NCBI GenBank assembly: GCA_025055975.1
Contig: JANWWM010000090.1
Coordinates: forward strand, 1 to 58,835
From: Chloroherpetonaceae bacterium
GTDB lineage: Bacteria; Bacteroidota; Chlorobiia; Chlorobiales; Thermochlorobacteraceae
DNA length: 58,835 nt
Direction: 5' to 3'
Below are positions 35,993 through 43,851 of this stretch, piece by piece (within the stretch, counting starts at the first letter, position 1; each line of letters starts with the position of its first letter). The notes beneath the pieces are model-generated. The model did not search any database. It was not told the DNA's origin and was given only the letters and a program-made list of their open reading frames with translations. A program made the position numbers and the translations under genes.

Positions 35993-36790
35993 ATGCGGGA
36001 ACTGGCGCGAAAATACGCGACGAGCGTCGAGGAGTGGCTCAAAGGCGTCGCGTTTGCGATGCAGGAGTTTCTCTTCTTCTCGCTTCGGGCGTTTGGCAAA
36101 CTTGGAGCGGCGCGGCGGTATTGGCGCGACGTGCTCGACCAAGCCTACATCTGCGGCGTGGAATCGCTGCCGATTTTGATCGTCAGCGCGCTTTCGATTG
36201 GCTCGCTCATCGTGATTGAAGTGGGACATCAACTCGCGGAGTTTGGCGCGAAGACGATGACGGGACGGAGCGTCGCGCTTTCGGTGGTGCGCGAGATTAG
36301 CCCTCTCGTCGCGGGATTGATGTTGGCGGCGCGCGTCGGAGCGCGCAACAGCTCCGAACTTGGCGCGATGCAAATTTCCGAGCAAATCGACGCGCTGCGC
36401 GCCTTCGGCACCGACCCCATCGCCAAACTCGTCGTGCCTCGCCTCGTTGCCGCCGCCTTGATGTTCGCGCCCCTCATCGCGCTGTGCGACGTGCTGGGAC
36501 TGGTCAGCGGCGCCTATCTCGCCGAATGGGACTTGCATTTGGATCCGGGCATTTATTGGAACTCGGTCATTGACATACTGCGCCCGATGGATTGGGTCGT
36601 TGGCTTCTCGAAACCGCCCGTTTTCGCCATCGGCATTTCGCTCATCAGTTGCTACAACGGCTTTGCGACGACGGGCGGAACGGCGGGCGTGGGCAGAAGC
36701 ACGATCAAAGGCATCGTTTATTCTTCCGCTTTCGTTTTGATAACGAACTTCTACCTCTCAAAAGTGATTCTCGATTTGATGCGAGGCTAA
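35993..36790 (+). CDS. mlaE: MlaE-type phospholipid ABC transporter permease
   Basis: The 265-residue permease has the MlaE family segments GLMLAARVGARNSSELGAMQ and IDALRAFGTDPIAKLVVPRL and about five membrane helices. With MlaF and MlaD it moves phospholipids between the inner and outer membranes, keeping the outer membrane asymmetric. It is first in a three-gene operon. mlaB and mlaC homologues are absent from the cluster. Confidence 0.93.
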   Translation: MRELARKYATSVEEWLKGVAFAMQEFLFFSLRAFGKLGAARRYWRDVLDQAYICGVESLPILIVSALSIGSLIVIEVGHQLAEFGAKTMTGRSVALSVVREISPLVAGLMLAARVGARNSSELGAMQISEQIDALRAFGTDPIAKLVVPRLVAAALMFAPLIALCDVLGLVSGAYLAEWDLHLDPGIYWNSVIDILRPMDWVVGFSKPPVFAIGISLISCYNGFATTGGTAGVGRSTIKGIVYSSAFVLITNFYLSKVILDLMRG

Positions 36791-36823
36791 CCAAAACGCC
36801 TCGCGCGTTCATCGCTCGCAACA

Positions 36824-37552
36824 ATGATTGAACTCCGAAACGTCTCGCTTCGCTACGGCTCGCGGGAAGTGCTCAAAAACGTTTCGCTCACGATCGAAGA
36901 CCGAACCATCAAAGCCATTCTCGGTCCGTCGGGCGTGGGCAAAAGCACCATCATCAAACTGATGTTGGGGCTGATCAAGCCCACGTCGGGACAGGTCTTG
37001 ATTGACGACGTCGACATCACCCATCTGAGCGAGGTCGAACTTTTCCCGATTCGTCAAAAGATGGGCATCGTGTTTCAAGGCAACGCGCTCTTCGACTCAA
37101 TGACCATCACGGAAAACATGAGCTTTTTTTTGCGAGAAAATCTCAATTTGTCCGAAGACGAAATTCGACGGCGCGTTCAGGAACAAATCAAGTTCGCGGG
37201 CTTGGAAGGCTACGAAGATAGCCTGCCCGACCGTCTTTCAGGCGGAATGAAAAAGCGCGTGGCGATTGGGCGGGCGCTCATCTTCCACCCGAAGATGATT
37301 CTCTTCGACGAGCCGACGGCGGGACTCGATCCCGTCAGTTCCAAAAAAATTTTGGATTTGATTGCGCGCTTGCAACGCGAAATCGGGCTTGGGGCGGTCT
37401 TGGTTACGCACATTTTGAGCGACGTGTTCGCCGTCGCCGATTCGGTCGCCGTGCTGTATCAAGGCGAAATCATCTTCAACGACGCGCCGCAAAAGCTTTA
37501 CGAATCCGCGCATCCGTTCATTGCGTCGTTCCTTGCGAATCCAGAAGATTAA
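36824..37552 (+). CDS. mlaF: MlaF-type ABC transporter ATPase
   Basis: The 242-residue ATPase has Walker A GPSGVGKST (34-42), signature LSGGMKKR and Walker B MILFDEPTAGLD. The signature variant GGMKKR is typical for MlaF. It is 33 bases downstream of mlaE and 20 bases upstream of mlaD. Confidence 0.94.
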   Translation: MIELRNVSLRYGSREVLKNVSLTIEDRTIKAILGPSGVGKSTIIKLMLGLIKPTSGQVLIDDVDITHLSEVELFPIRQKMGIVFQGNALFDSMTITENMSFFLRENLNLSEDEIRRRVQEQIKFAGLEGYEDSLPDRLSGGMKKRVAIGRALIFHPKMILFDEPTAGLDPVSSKKILDLIARLQREIGLGAVLVTHILSDVFAVADSVAVLYQGEIIFNDAPQKLYESAHPFIASFLANPED

Positions 37553-37572
37553 AAACCTTCAATCTCTCGTCA

Positions 37573-38514
37573 ATGGCTTCAACGAGCGGAAACCTCAGAT
37601 GGCGCGATCTTCGCGCGGGGGTCGTTTTTGTCGTCGGGCTTGTCGCCGCGGGCGCGCTCTTGCTCGTCGTCGGCAGAAATAGCCCCGTCGTCAATCGCTT
37701 CATCGACCTCAAAATTTTCGTGCAGGACATTGAGGGACTTGCCGAAAACAACTTCGTCGCCATTTCGGGCAAGAAGGTTGGCACGGTTCAATCGATGACC
37801 ATCAAGGAGCGCAACGACACCATCGGCGTTGAAGTCGTGATGAGCGTGCGCGCCGAATTTCAAAAGGTCATCACGAAAGATTCCAAAGCCAAAATCAAGC
37901 CGCTTGGGGTTTTGGGCGACAAGTATGTCGACATCACGCTGGGTAGCGGCGAACCCGTGAGCGACGGCGATTTTCTTGCGGTCGAGAAGGACATCGGACT
38001 AGCGGATGTAACCGTCGAAGGCGAGCGACTCATTCGCAACCTCAACGCGCTGCTCGAAAAAATCAATCGCGGCGAGGGCACGATCGGCAAACTCATTCGC
38101 TCGTCCGAACTCGTCGATAGGCTCGAAAGAGCGGCGGAAAATTTGGAGCGCGTTTCCGCTTCGCTCGCGTCCAATCAAGGCTTGGCGGGAAGGCTCATCA
38201 ACGACGCGGAACTCGGCAATCGCTTTTCAGCCGTCGCAAAGGATTTGGAGACGATAACCGCGTCGCTCCGAGAAGGCAAAGGCACGGCGGGAAAACTCTT
38301 GGTCGACGAATCGCTCTACGCGAATCTCAACGGCGCGACGAAGCGACTTGATTCGCTCGTTTCGAGCTGGCGAAATCCGTCGGGATCAATCGGAAAACTC
38401 GCGGCGGATTCGACGCTGTATCACAACCTCAACCGCGTCGCCATCGCGCTCGATTCGCTCTTGCGCGATTTGAAAGCCAACCCAAATCGCTACATCAACG
38501 TGCGCATGTTTTGA
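37573..38514 (+). CDS. mlaD: MCE-domain (MlaD-type) lipid-binding protein
   Basis: The 313-residue protein has a single N-terminal membrane anchor (about 14-36). One MCE domain follows (about 38-120, with GLAENNFVAISGKKVGTVQ and GDKYVDITLG). A long helical C-terminal tail contains repeated GTIGKLI, GLAGRLI, GTAGKLL and SIGKLA segments. E. coli MlaD is about 180 residues, so the tail makes this a longer, YebT/Mce-like variant that may reach across the periplasm. Confidence 0.9.
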   Translation: MASTSGNLRWRDLRAGVVFVVGLVAAGALLLVVGRNSPVVNRFIDLKIFVQDIEGLAENNFVAISGKKVGTVQSMTIKERNDTIGVEVVMSVRAEFQKVITKDSKAKIKPLGVLGDKYVDITLGSGEPVSDGDFLAVEKDIGLADVTVEGERLIRNLNALLEKINRGEGTIGKLIRSSELVDRLERAAENLERVSASLASNQGLAGRLINDAELGNRFSAVAKDLETITASLREGKGTAGKLLVDESLYANLNGATKRLDSLVSSWRNPSGSIGKLAADSTLYHNLNRVAIALDSLLRDLKANPNRYINVRMF

Positions 38515-38540
38515 CGAACGCGCGGACGCGAAACGTCAAT

Positions 38541-38610
38541 CGTTCCAAGCGGGAGCGAGGAATCCGCGTCGGCGTTGGGCGGCGCGAACTCTTCGCTCCA
38601 TTGGAAAGCG
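38541..38610. repeat. Inverted-repeat element, copy 3
   Basis: CGTTCCAAGCGGGAGCGAGG plus AATCCGCG and the inverted arm CGAACTCTTCGCTCCATTGG flank a short centre. It lies 26 bases after the mlaD stop. It resembles the elements at 7161 and 16219. Confidence 0.6.
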
Positions 38611-38617
38611 TTTTGAC

Positions 38618-38839
38618 TTACTTCTTGTAGACGATTTTGCGAATCGTGTCGAACTGCAAGTATGGATACTCGCGTTGCACGTACTCGATCGCGTCGGCGG
38701 CGGAGAGTTTCTTTTCCCGCGCTTGCTTGAAAATTTGCCTGATGTGATAATCGCGGAGTTGCTTTTCGTCCAAGAGACGATGAGCGCGCAGTTTGGAGAG
38801 AATCTCGTCGGAGACGAGGTCGCGGATTGGATTTCGCAT
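38618..38839 (-). CDS. Small hypothetical protein, 73 residues
   Basis: The product starts MRNPIRDLVSDEILSKLRAH and is mostly helical, highly charged and without signal or membrane segments. Its repeated helix pattern (LLDEKQLRDYHIRQIFKQ, AADAIEYVQREYPYLQF) suggests a small regulator or DNA/RNA-binding helical bundle. I do not recognise a family. It is convergent with mlaD, with the inverted repeat between them. Confidence 0.6.
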   Translation of the reverse strand: MRNPIRDLVSDEILSKLRAHRLLDEKQLRDYHIRQIFKQAREKKLSAADAIEYVQREYPYLQFDTIRKIVYKK

Positions 38840-38996
38840 CTTTTTCTCGTTTGGTTTGAGTTGATAATGATTGTCAAAAAGCAGGCGCGCAGCGGTTTCG
38901 CCCTAATGTTCAAGCATTATCCCTCTGTTCGATGCGACGCAATCCGTTTTGAGTTGAGTCGTGAGAAATTGTCGGGCGAATATAGGGCGAGCGAGT

Positions 38997-39004
38997 TATA
39001 TTTG
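38997..39004 (+). promoter_or_regulatory. TATATTTG box before the heptose kinase gene
   Basis: An exact TAnnTTTG match lies 47-54 bases before the start at 39051. A TTG at 38969-38971 is 25 bases upstream, slightly far for the -33 element. Confidence 0.45.
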
Positions 39005-39050
39005 CAAGTCTCTCGCAAAAAATCAACGCCGCGCTTTGGGGCTTGTTGAA

Positions 39051-40052
39051 ATGACGAAAAAAGAGCTGCAACATCTTTTCGAATCGTTTTCAAGCAAACG
39101 CATTGCGGTCGTGGGCGACGTGATGCTCGATAAATACATTTTTGGCAAGGTCGAGCGCATTTCGCCCGAAGCGCCCGTTCCCGTCATCGATGTGTCGTCG
39201 CAGAGTTTTCGTTTGGGCGGGGCGGCGAACGTCGCCGCCAACATTCGCTCCATTGGCGCGACGGCTCTGCTCTTCGGCGTGGTGGGCGACGACGACGACG
39301 GCGCGATTCTCGCCTCCCGTCTCAACGGCGATGGGCTTTCGGCGGATTTTCTCGTTACGGAACACTCTCGCCCGACGACCGCCAAAACCCGCGTCATCGC
39401 GCAAAACCATCACATCGTTCGCATCGATTCCGAAACGCGCAAGCCCATTTCCAGCGCGACCGAGCGCGCTATGTTCGAACTGCTCGCCGAGCATGTGACG
39501 TCGCTCGATGCCATCATCTTTGAAGATTACAACAAAGGCGTTTTGACCACGTCGCTCATCAAAAAGATTCTGGCGCTCGCCCAAAAGCATCGCGTGCCCG
39601 TAACGGTCGACCCCAAGAAAGACAATTTCTTCGAATACAAACGCGCCACCGTGTTCAAGCCGAACCTCAAAGAAATTTCCGACGCGCTGGGACGAAAGTT
39701 CAGCAACACCGACGCGGACGCGACGCTCGCCTGCCAAATGTTGCAAAAGAAAATCAAAGCCGAAAACATCGTTTTGACGCGCAGCGAGAAGGGAATGACG
39801 ATTTACAATGGGGAAGCGGAGCACATTCCGTCGCTCGCGCTGGAAGTCGCCGACGTGTCGGGAGCGGGCGACACGGTGATTGCGACCTTGACCGTGGGGA
39901 TGACGGCGGGATTGGACGCGCTCACGGCGGCAAAGCTTGCCAACGTCGCCGCAGGCGTGGTGTGCGCGGAAGTCGGCGCGGTCGCCGTCGACAAAGCCAA
40001 ACTCTTTTCGGCTTGCCTAAACTACTTCGCCAAACAGCCGCTCACTTCTTGA
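39051..40052 (+). CDS. rfaE1: D-glycero-beta-D-manno-heptose-7-phosphate kinase (RfaE/HldE kinase domain)
   Basis: The 333-residue PfkB-type kinase has the family motifs GDVMLDKYIFGKVERISPEA, RLGGAANVAANI, FEDYNKGVLT, DPKK, and the catalytic end VSGAGDTVIATLT. It phosphorylates heptose 7-phosphate for ADP-heptose and lipopolysaccharide core synthesis. The C-terminal adenylyltransferase half of fused HldE is missing, so RfaE2/HldC should be encoded elsewhere. The last 11 bases overlap the convergent TonB-like gene. Confidence 0.92.
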   Translation: MTKKELQHLFESFSSKRIAVVGDVMLDKYIFGKVERISPEAPVPVIDVSSQSFRLGGAANVAANIRSIGATALLFGVVGDDDDGAILASRLNGDGLSADFLVTEHSRPTTAKTRVIAQNHHIVRIDSETRKPISSATERAMFELLAEHVTSLDAIIFEDYNKGVLTTSLIKKILALAQKHRVPVTVDPKKDNFFEYKRATVFKPNLKEISDALGRKFSNTDADATLACQMLQKKIKAENIVLTRSEKGMTIYNGEAEHIPSLALEVADVSGAGDTVIATLTVGMTAGLDALTAAKLANVAAGVVCAEVGAVAVDKAKLFSACLNYFAKQPLTS

Positions 40053-40956
40053 TTTTGAAGGTGAAAGGAATCACGATCGCGCCTGGAACGGGCTTTCCGC
40101 CCGAAACGCGAGCGGGCTTGAACTGCGTATCCTCCGTCAAAACGCGCATCACTTCCGCGTCGAGAATCGGATTGATGCTTTTGAGAAAGTTCACCTTCAA
40201 GACGCTGCCTTCCTTGTCGACGAAGACTTGCGCAATCGCCTTGCCTTCCGCGCCCGCTTTGAGCGCGAGTTCGGGGTATTTGACGCTTTGATAGAGTTTT
40301 TCCAAGCCGCCCACGATCTCTATGTTGCTTTCAAGCGTCGCCGTTTGCTCGATGTCGTCGGCGTTGAGGTTTTCTTCGGTGAGCCTGATGAGCGCTTCCG
40401 CGCCTTTTTCGTCGTCGTCGCCTTCGCTCTTCAACTGCGCGATGATGTCGTTTTTGAGCTCGATCGTTTCGTTGGCTACGACGGGCGTTTCGCTGGCGGC
40501 GACGACCTCAACTTCTTTTTTCTTGACGACGGGAACGGTTTTCTTGACGGCGGTTGAAGTGGTTGGCTTTTGGGCTTCCGCGACGGCGAGGTTTTCATCG
40601 CTTCCGCCCACGCCAAGCTTGACATCGATGCGCGTGATGGAGCCAGCGACCACGGCGACTTCCGAGTTCCAAGCGTCGTAACCGCGCTTGTAAGTTCGGA
40701 TTTTGTAGTTTTCGGGCGGAACGCTGAGGAAGGTGTAGTAACCTTGCGCGTTGGAGACGGCGGCTTGGGTAACGCTGGCGCTCGTGATGTAGACCGTCGC
40801 GCCTGCGATGGGCTTGCCCGTATTGTCCAAGACTCGTCCCATCAAGCGCCCTTGTTGTCCAAGAGCTTCGGTCGCAAGCGCGACCAGCGCCACGACGGCG
40901 AGGGTAGCAGCGGCGCGCAGATGGCGTTGCGCCTGTTTAGGCGATAGGTATCTCAT
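40042..40956 (-). CDS. TonB-family energy-transducer-like protein with carboxypeptidase-regulatory-like domain
   Basis: Starting at MRYLSPKQAQ (40956), the 304-residue protein has a hydrophobic signal or anchor (about 14-33). A carboxypeptidase-regulatory-like domain follows (RLMGRVLDNTGKPIAGATVYI). After an Ala/Lys/Glu-rich linker comes a C-terminal TonB domain (YPELALKAGAEGKAIAQVFVDKEGSVL and AEVMRVLTED..FKPA). It could pass energy to outer-membrane receptors or act as a periplasmic scaffold. ExbB/ExbD genes are not adjacent. It ends inside the heptose kinase gene. Confidence 0.82.
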   Translation of the reverse strand: MRYLSPKQAQRHLRAAATLAVVALVALATEALGQQGRLMGRVLDNTGKPIAGATVYITSASVTQAAVSNAQGYYTFLSVPPENYKIRTYKRGYDAWNSEVAVVAGSITRIDVKLGVGGSDENLAVAEAQKPTTSTAVKKTVPVVKKKEVEVVAASETPVVANETIELKNDIIAQLKSEGDDDEKGAEALIRLTEENLNADDIEQTATLESNIEIVGGLEKLYQSVKYPELALKAGAEGKAIAQVFVDKEGSVLKVNFLKSINPILDAEVMRVLTEDTQFKPARVSGGKPVPGAIVIPFTFKIKK

Positions 40957-41017
40957 TGTCAAGACCGTTAATGTTTTCAATCAAAAGCAGTTGGTCGCCT
41001 TTCAAACCTGCGGGAAA

Positions 41018-42664
41018 TTATTTCGCTGCGGTTAGATTTGCAAGCGTCTTCGCTTTTGGAAATAGCGCCAAAGCTTCTTTCAGAACCGCGTCTTCCAAAA
41101 CCAAAATGGACGATTGCGCTTTCCAACCCCAAATCTGGCGAGCGATGGTCGCCTTTATCATGTTCTTGAAGTATCGCTCGTCTTTTTTGTAATCGCCGTC
41201 GCTGTATGGAAGGTCTTTTTTTGCCGCGAGCGCGATGAGCGAGCGCGTCATCTCGTCGGTAACCTCGAACTTTTTTCGGAAGGTTTCAACGCTTTCGTAT
41301 TTCTGCTTCAAGGTTTTGTTTTGGTCGAGATAGTTTAGCGCGAATTCATCGAAGATTTGCTTGGCGAGCATTTTTCGGTAGTAAGGCGAAAGCGTGTCGC
41401 TCCAAACGAAGTAATCGGGAATCACGCCGCCGCCGCCCAAGACGAGTCGCCCCGAAGGCGTTTTGAAGACGGGGTGCGTCGAGTCGCGCGCGACGAAGGA
41501 AGCGGCTTCGACGGGTTTGCGAGTTTGATTCCAAATTTTTTTGGCTTCGGCATCGATGTAGCGAGCGTCGCCGTCGCGCGCGTTCAGTTCGTCGTAGTAA
41601 TCTTCGCGTCCGCGCCTGCCGCTTCCGTATTGGCGTTGAATCAGTCTGCCCGATGGAGTGTAATACTTTGAAATCGTTACGCGAATCGCCGACGAATCGG
41701 CGAGTTCAAACTGCCGTTGCACCAAGCCTTTTCCAAACGACGTTTCGCCGACGATGAGCGCCCGATCGTGATCTTGCAACGCGCCCGCCACGATTTCCGA
41801 AGCCGACGCGCTTCCGCGATTGATGAGCGCGATGACCGATTCGTTTTCAAACGAGTCGTTTGGCTTCGAGAAAAAATCCTCGTCCTTGACGTTCGCGCCG
41901 CGCGTGTAGACGATTTTCTTCGTTCCGCCGATGAACTCGTCGGCGATTTTGATGGCTTGATCCAAGTAGCCGCCCGGATTGCCGCGCAAATCCAAGACGA
42001 GTTGCGTCATGCCTTGCGCTTTGAGCGAGCGCATCGCCTCCATAAACTCGTCGTAGGTGGTTTGCACGAAGCGATCGATTTTGACGTAGCCCGTTTTGTC
42101 ATCGAGCATCATCGTCGCGCCGACGCTGAACGTGGGAATTTTGTCGCGCGTGATGACGAGCGAAATCGGCGCGGGTTCGCCTTGACGGAGAATTTTGACG
42201 GAAACCTTCGTGCCTTTCGGTCCGCGCAGTCGACGAATCACGTCGTCTCGCGTGATGCCCACCGCCGTCGAGTCGTCAATCTCGATGATGCGGTCGCCCG
42301 ATTGCACGCCCATCTTTTCGCTCGGTCCGCCCGCGATGGGCGAAACGACGATGAGCGTGTCGGCGACGATGTCGAACTCAATCCCGACGCCCTCGAAATT
42401 GCCCTGAAATTCCTCTTTGGAGCGGCGAACTTGTTGCGGAGTCATATAAACGGAATGCGGATCCAATTGCTCCAACATTCCCTTGATGGCGCTTTCCGCC
42501 AACTCGCCGTCGTTGAGCTTGTCGACATAGTGCTTTTTGATGATCGACATCGCTTGTCCGACCTTCGCCGACGGCTCGATTCCGCCAAGTTGCAATTTGC
42601 TGCCGACGATTAAGCCGAACGTGATCGCGCCCGCGATGAGCAAAATTCCGACGACGATTCTCAT
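41018..42664 (-). CDS. C-terminal processing protease (S41, CtpA type)
   Basis: The roughly 548-residue protein starts MRIVVGILLIAG at 42664, giving an N-terminal membrane anchor. It has a PDZ domain (GVGIEFDIVADTLIVVSPIAGGPSE and on). The S41 catalytic core contains the nucleophile Ser in NRGSASASEIVAGAL and the Lys in GETSFGKGLVQ. It degrades or trims proteins in the periplasm. The longer in-frame start is a TTG and is less likely. Confidence 0.93.
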   Translation of the reverse strand: MRIVVGILLIAGAITFGLIVGSKLQLGGIEPSAKVGQAMSIIKKHYVDKLNDGELAESAIKGMLEQLDPHSVYMTPQQVRRSKEEFQGNFEGVGIEFDIVADTLIVVSPIAGGPSEKMGVQSGDRIIEIDDSTAVGITRDDVIRRLRGPKGTKVSVKILRQGEPAPISLVITRDKIPTFSVGATMMLDDKTGYVKIDRFVQTTYDEFMEAMRSLKAQGMTQLVLDLRGNPGGYLDQAIKIADEFIGGTKKIVYTRGANVKDEDFFSKPNDSFENESVIALINRGSASASEIVAGALQDHDRALIVGETSFGKGLVQRQFELADSSAIRVTISKYYTPSGRLIQRQYGSGRRGREDYYDELNARDGDARYIDAEAKKIWNQTRKPVEAASFVARDSTHPVFKTPSGRLVLGGGGVIPDYFVWSDTLSPYYRKMLAKQIFDEFALNYLDQNKTLKQKYESVETFRKKFEVTDEMTRSLIALAAKKDLPYSDGDYKKDERYFKNMIKATIARQIWGWKAQSSILVLEDAVLKEALALFPKAKTLANLTAAK

Positions 42665-42712
42665 GGCGCTTGACGAAGTTGAGACTTGATGAACGAATCT
42701 ACGCGGTTTTGA

Positions 42713-42749
42713 CAAAAAAAAAGCGTTCCAAAATCGCTTTCGGAACGCT
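42713..42749 (-). terminator. Terminator of the Roadblock gene pair
   Basis: Leftward, AGCGTTCC (42749-42742) pairs with GGAACGCT (42729-42722) around a 12-base loop, followed by a run of T (42721-42714). It lies between the Roadblock genes and ctpA. Confidence 0.8.
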
Positions 42750-42778
42750 CGAGAACGAGAAAATGATTCGCGAAACGG

Positions 42779-43291
42779 CTACTTCTTTTCGCTCAGCGTT
42801 TTGGTAAGTTGTTCGTCGAGAAGCGAGCTGAAATTGTCGTCGAAGATGTTGGAAAGATCGACCTCGACTTCTTCGGACGCGATGACTTCCAAAAGCTTGG
42901 CTTTGGCTTGCTTGGAGTAGATGCGAATCGTGCCGGGCGGAATGGACGATTTGAAAATGATTTCGAGCAAATACTTTTCGTTGAGGCTCAGAAGGTAAAT
43001 GCTCCGCGATTCGCCCTCGTGAAAGAGCACTTCAAACGAGGCTTTTTCGCCGATTTGCTTCGCCATCTCCGCCGTCGCCACGAAATTCGAAGCGGCAAGC
43101 ACGCTGAAAATTTCAAGGTCTCTGTCCAGCAAACCCCCATACTTCGTGATGATTTGCCCCGTCATGTCGCCGAGAATGACCGCCGAAGAACCCGTTTTCG
43201 CCGCAAATTCTTTCAGGATCTTTTCAGCCGCGTTGATTTGCGTTTCCGTCAGAACGATTTTTCTGAAATCATCTTTTCCCGTGAGGCTCAT
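42779..43291 (-). CDS. Roadblock/LC7-type protein, 170 residues
   Basis: The protein starts MSLTGKDDFRKIVLTETQIN. The middle (GSSAVILGDMTGQIITKYGG, then FSVLAASNFVATAEMAKQIGE) matches the Roadblock/LC7 fold. A helical extension follows, ending in acidic and basic segments. Such proteins pair with small Ras-like GTPases (MglA/MglB) or act as scaffolds. It is the second gene of a two-gene unit with the Roadblock protein at 43311. No GTPase gene is adjacent. Confidence 0.78.
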   Translation of the reverse strand: MSLTGKDDFRKIVLTETQINAAEKILKEFAAKTGSSAVILGDMTGQIITKYGGLLDRDLEIFSVLAASNFVATAEMAKQIGEKASFEVLFHEGESRSIYLLSLNEKYLLEIIFKSSIPPGTIRIYSKQAKAKLLEVIASEEVEVDLSNIFDDNFSSLLDEQLTKTLSEKK

Positions 43292-43310
43292 TATTCGATG
43301 TGTTTTAGGC

Positions 43311-43670
43311 TTAAAGTTGTTTTTGGATTTCAGGCACGAACTTCGAGACTTGATAGCGAATGTTCCCCAGCATTGCGTTCTGATCGGCGATGACGGTCAG
43401 AATGATGTTGCCGTCGGGAAAAATTCTCGAAAGAATGATTCCGTTTTCATACTCGACCATGCTTTGCTCGACCTTTCCCACGTTGAGTTCGTTGCCGATG
43501 CTTTCCGAGCTATGCAAGCCGCCAATGACGATCGCGCCAACGGTCTCCATATCCACTTTGCCGTTGCGCGTTTTCTGCTCGATGACGAAGCCGTCTCTTC
43601 CAATCAACGCGACGGCTTTGACGCCATCGACTTTGACGAGATTGGCGAGCAAATCGGATATTTCGGGCAT
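43311..43670 (-). CDS. Roadblock/LC7-domain protein, 119 residues
   Basis: The start MPEISDLLANLVKVDGVKAV at 43670 is placed after a TATATTTTCG-like box (about 43733-43724 on the minus strand). GVKAVALIGRDGFVIEQKTR and AIVIGGLHSSESIGNEL are typical of Roadblock domains. The protein is a single compact domain, as in MglB. It is followed after 19 bases by the longer Roadblock protein, so the two may form a heterodimer (inference). Confidence 0.85.
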   Translation of the reverse strand: MPEISDLLANLVKVDGVKAVALIGRDGFVIEQKTRNGKVDMETVGAIVIGGLHSSESIGNELNVGKVEQSMVEYENGIILSRIFPDGNIILTVIADQNAMLGNIRYQVSKFVPEIQKQL

Positions 43671-43851
43671 GTTTGAACCGTTAGAGAAATTAAGCCAGGT
43701 CGATGCTTGCGCTTGCAACGCCGCGAAAATATATCGGATTGAAATAAATTTGCAAAACAACCGACGTCGGCGTTACGATTTGTTTAACTTGATTCATCGC
43801 TTCGTTGGGCTACGCCGCCAAACGCTTGGCGCAGGAACGATTTGGGGGTTA

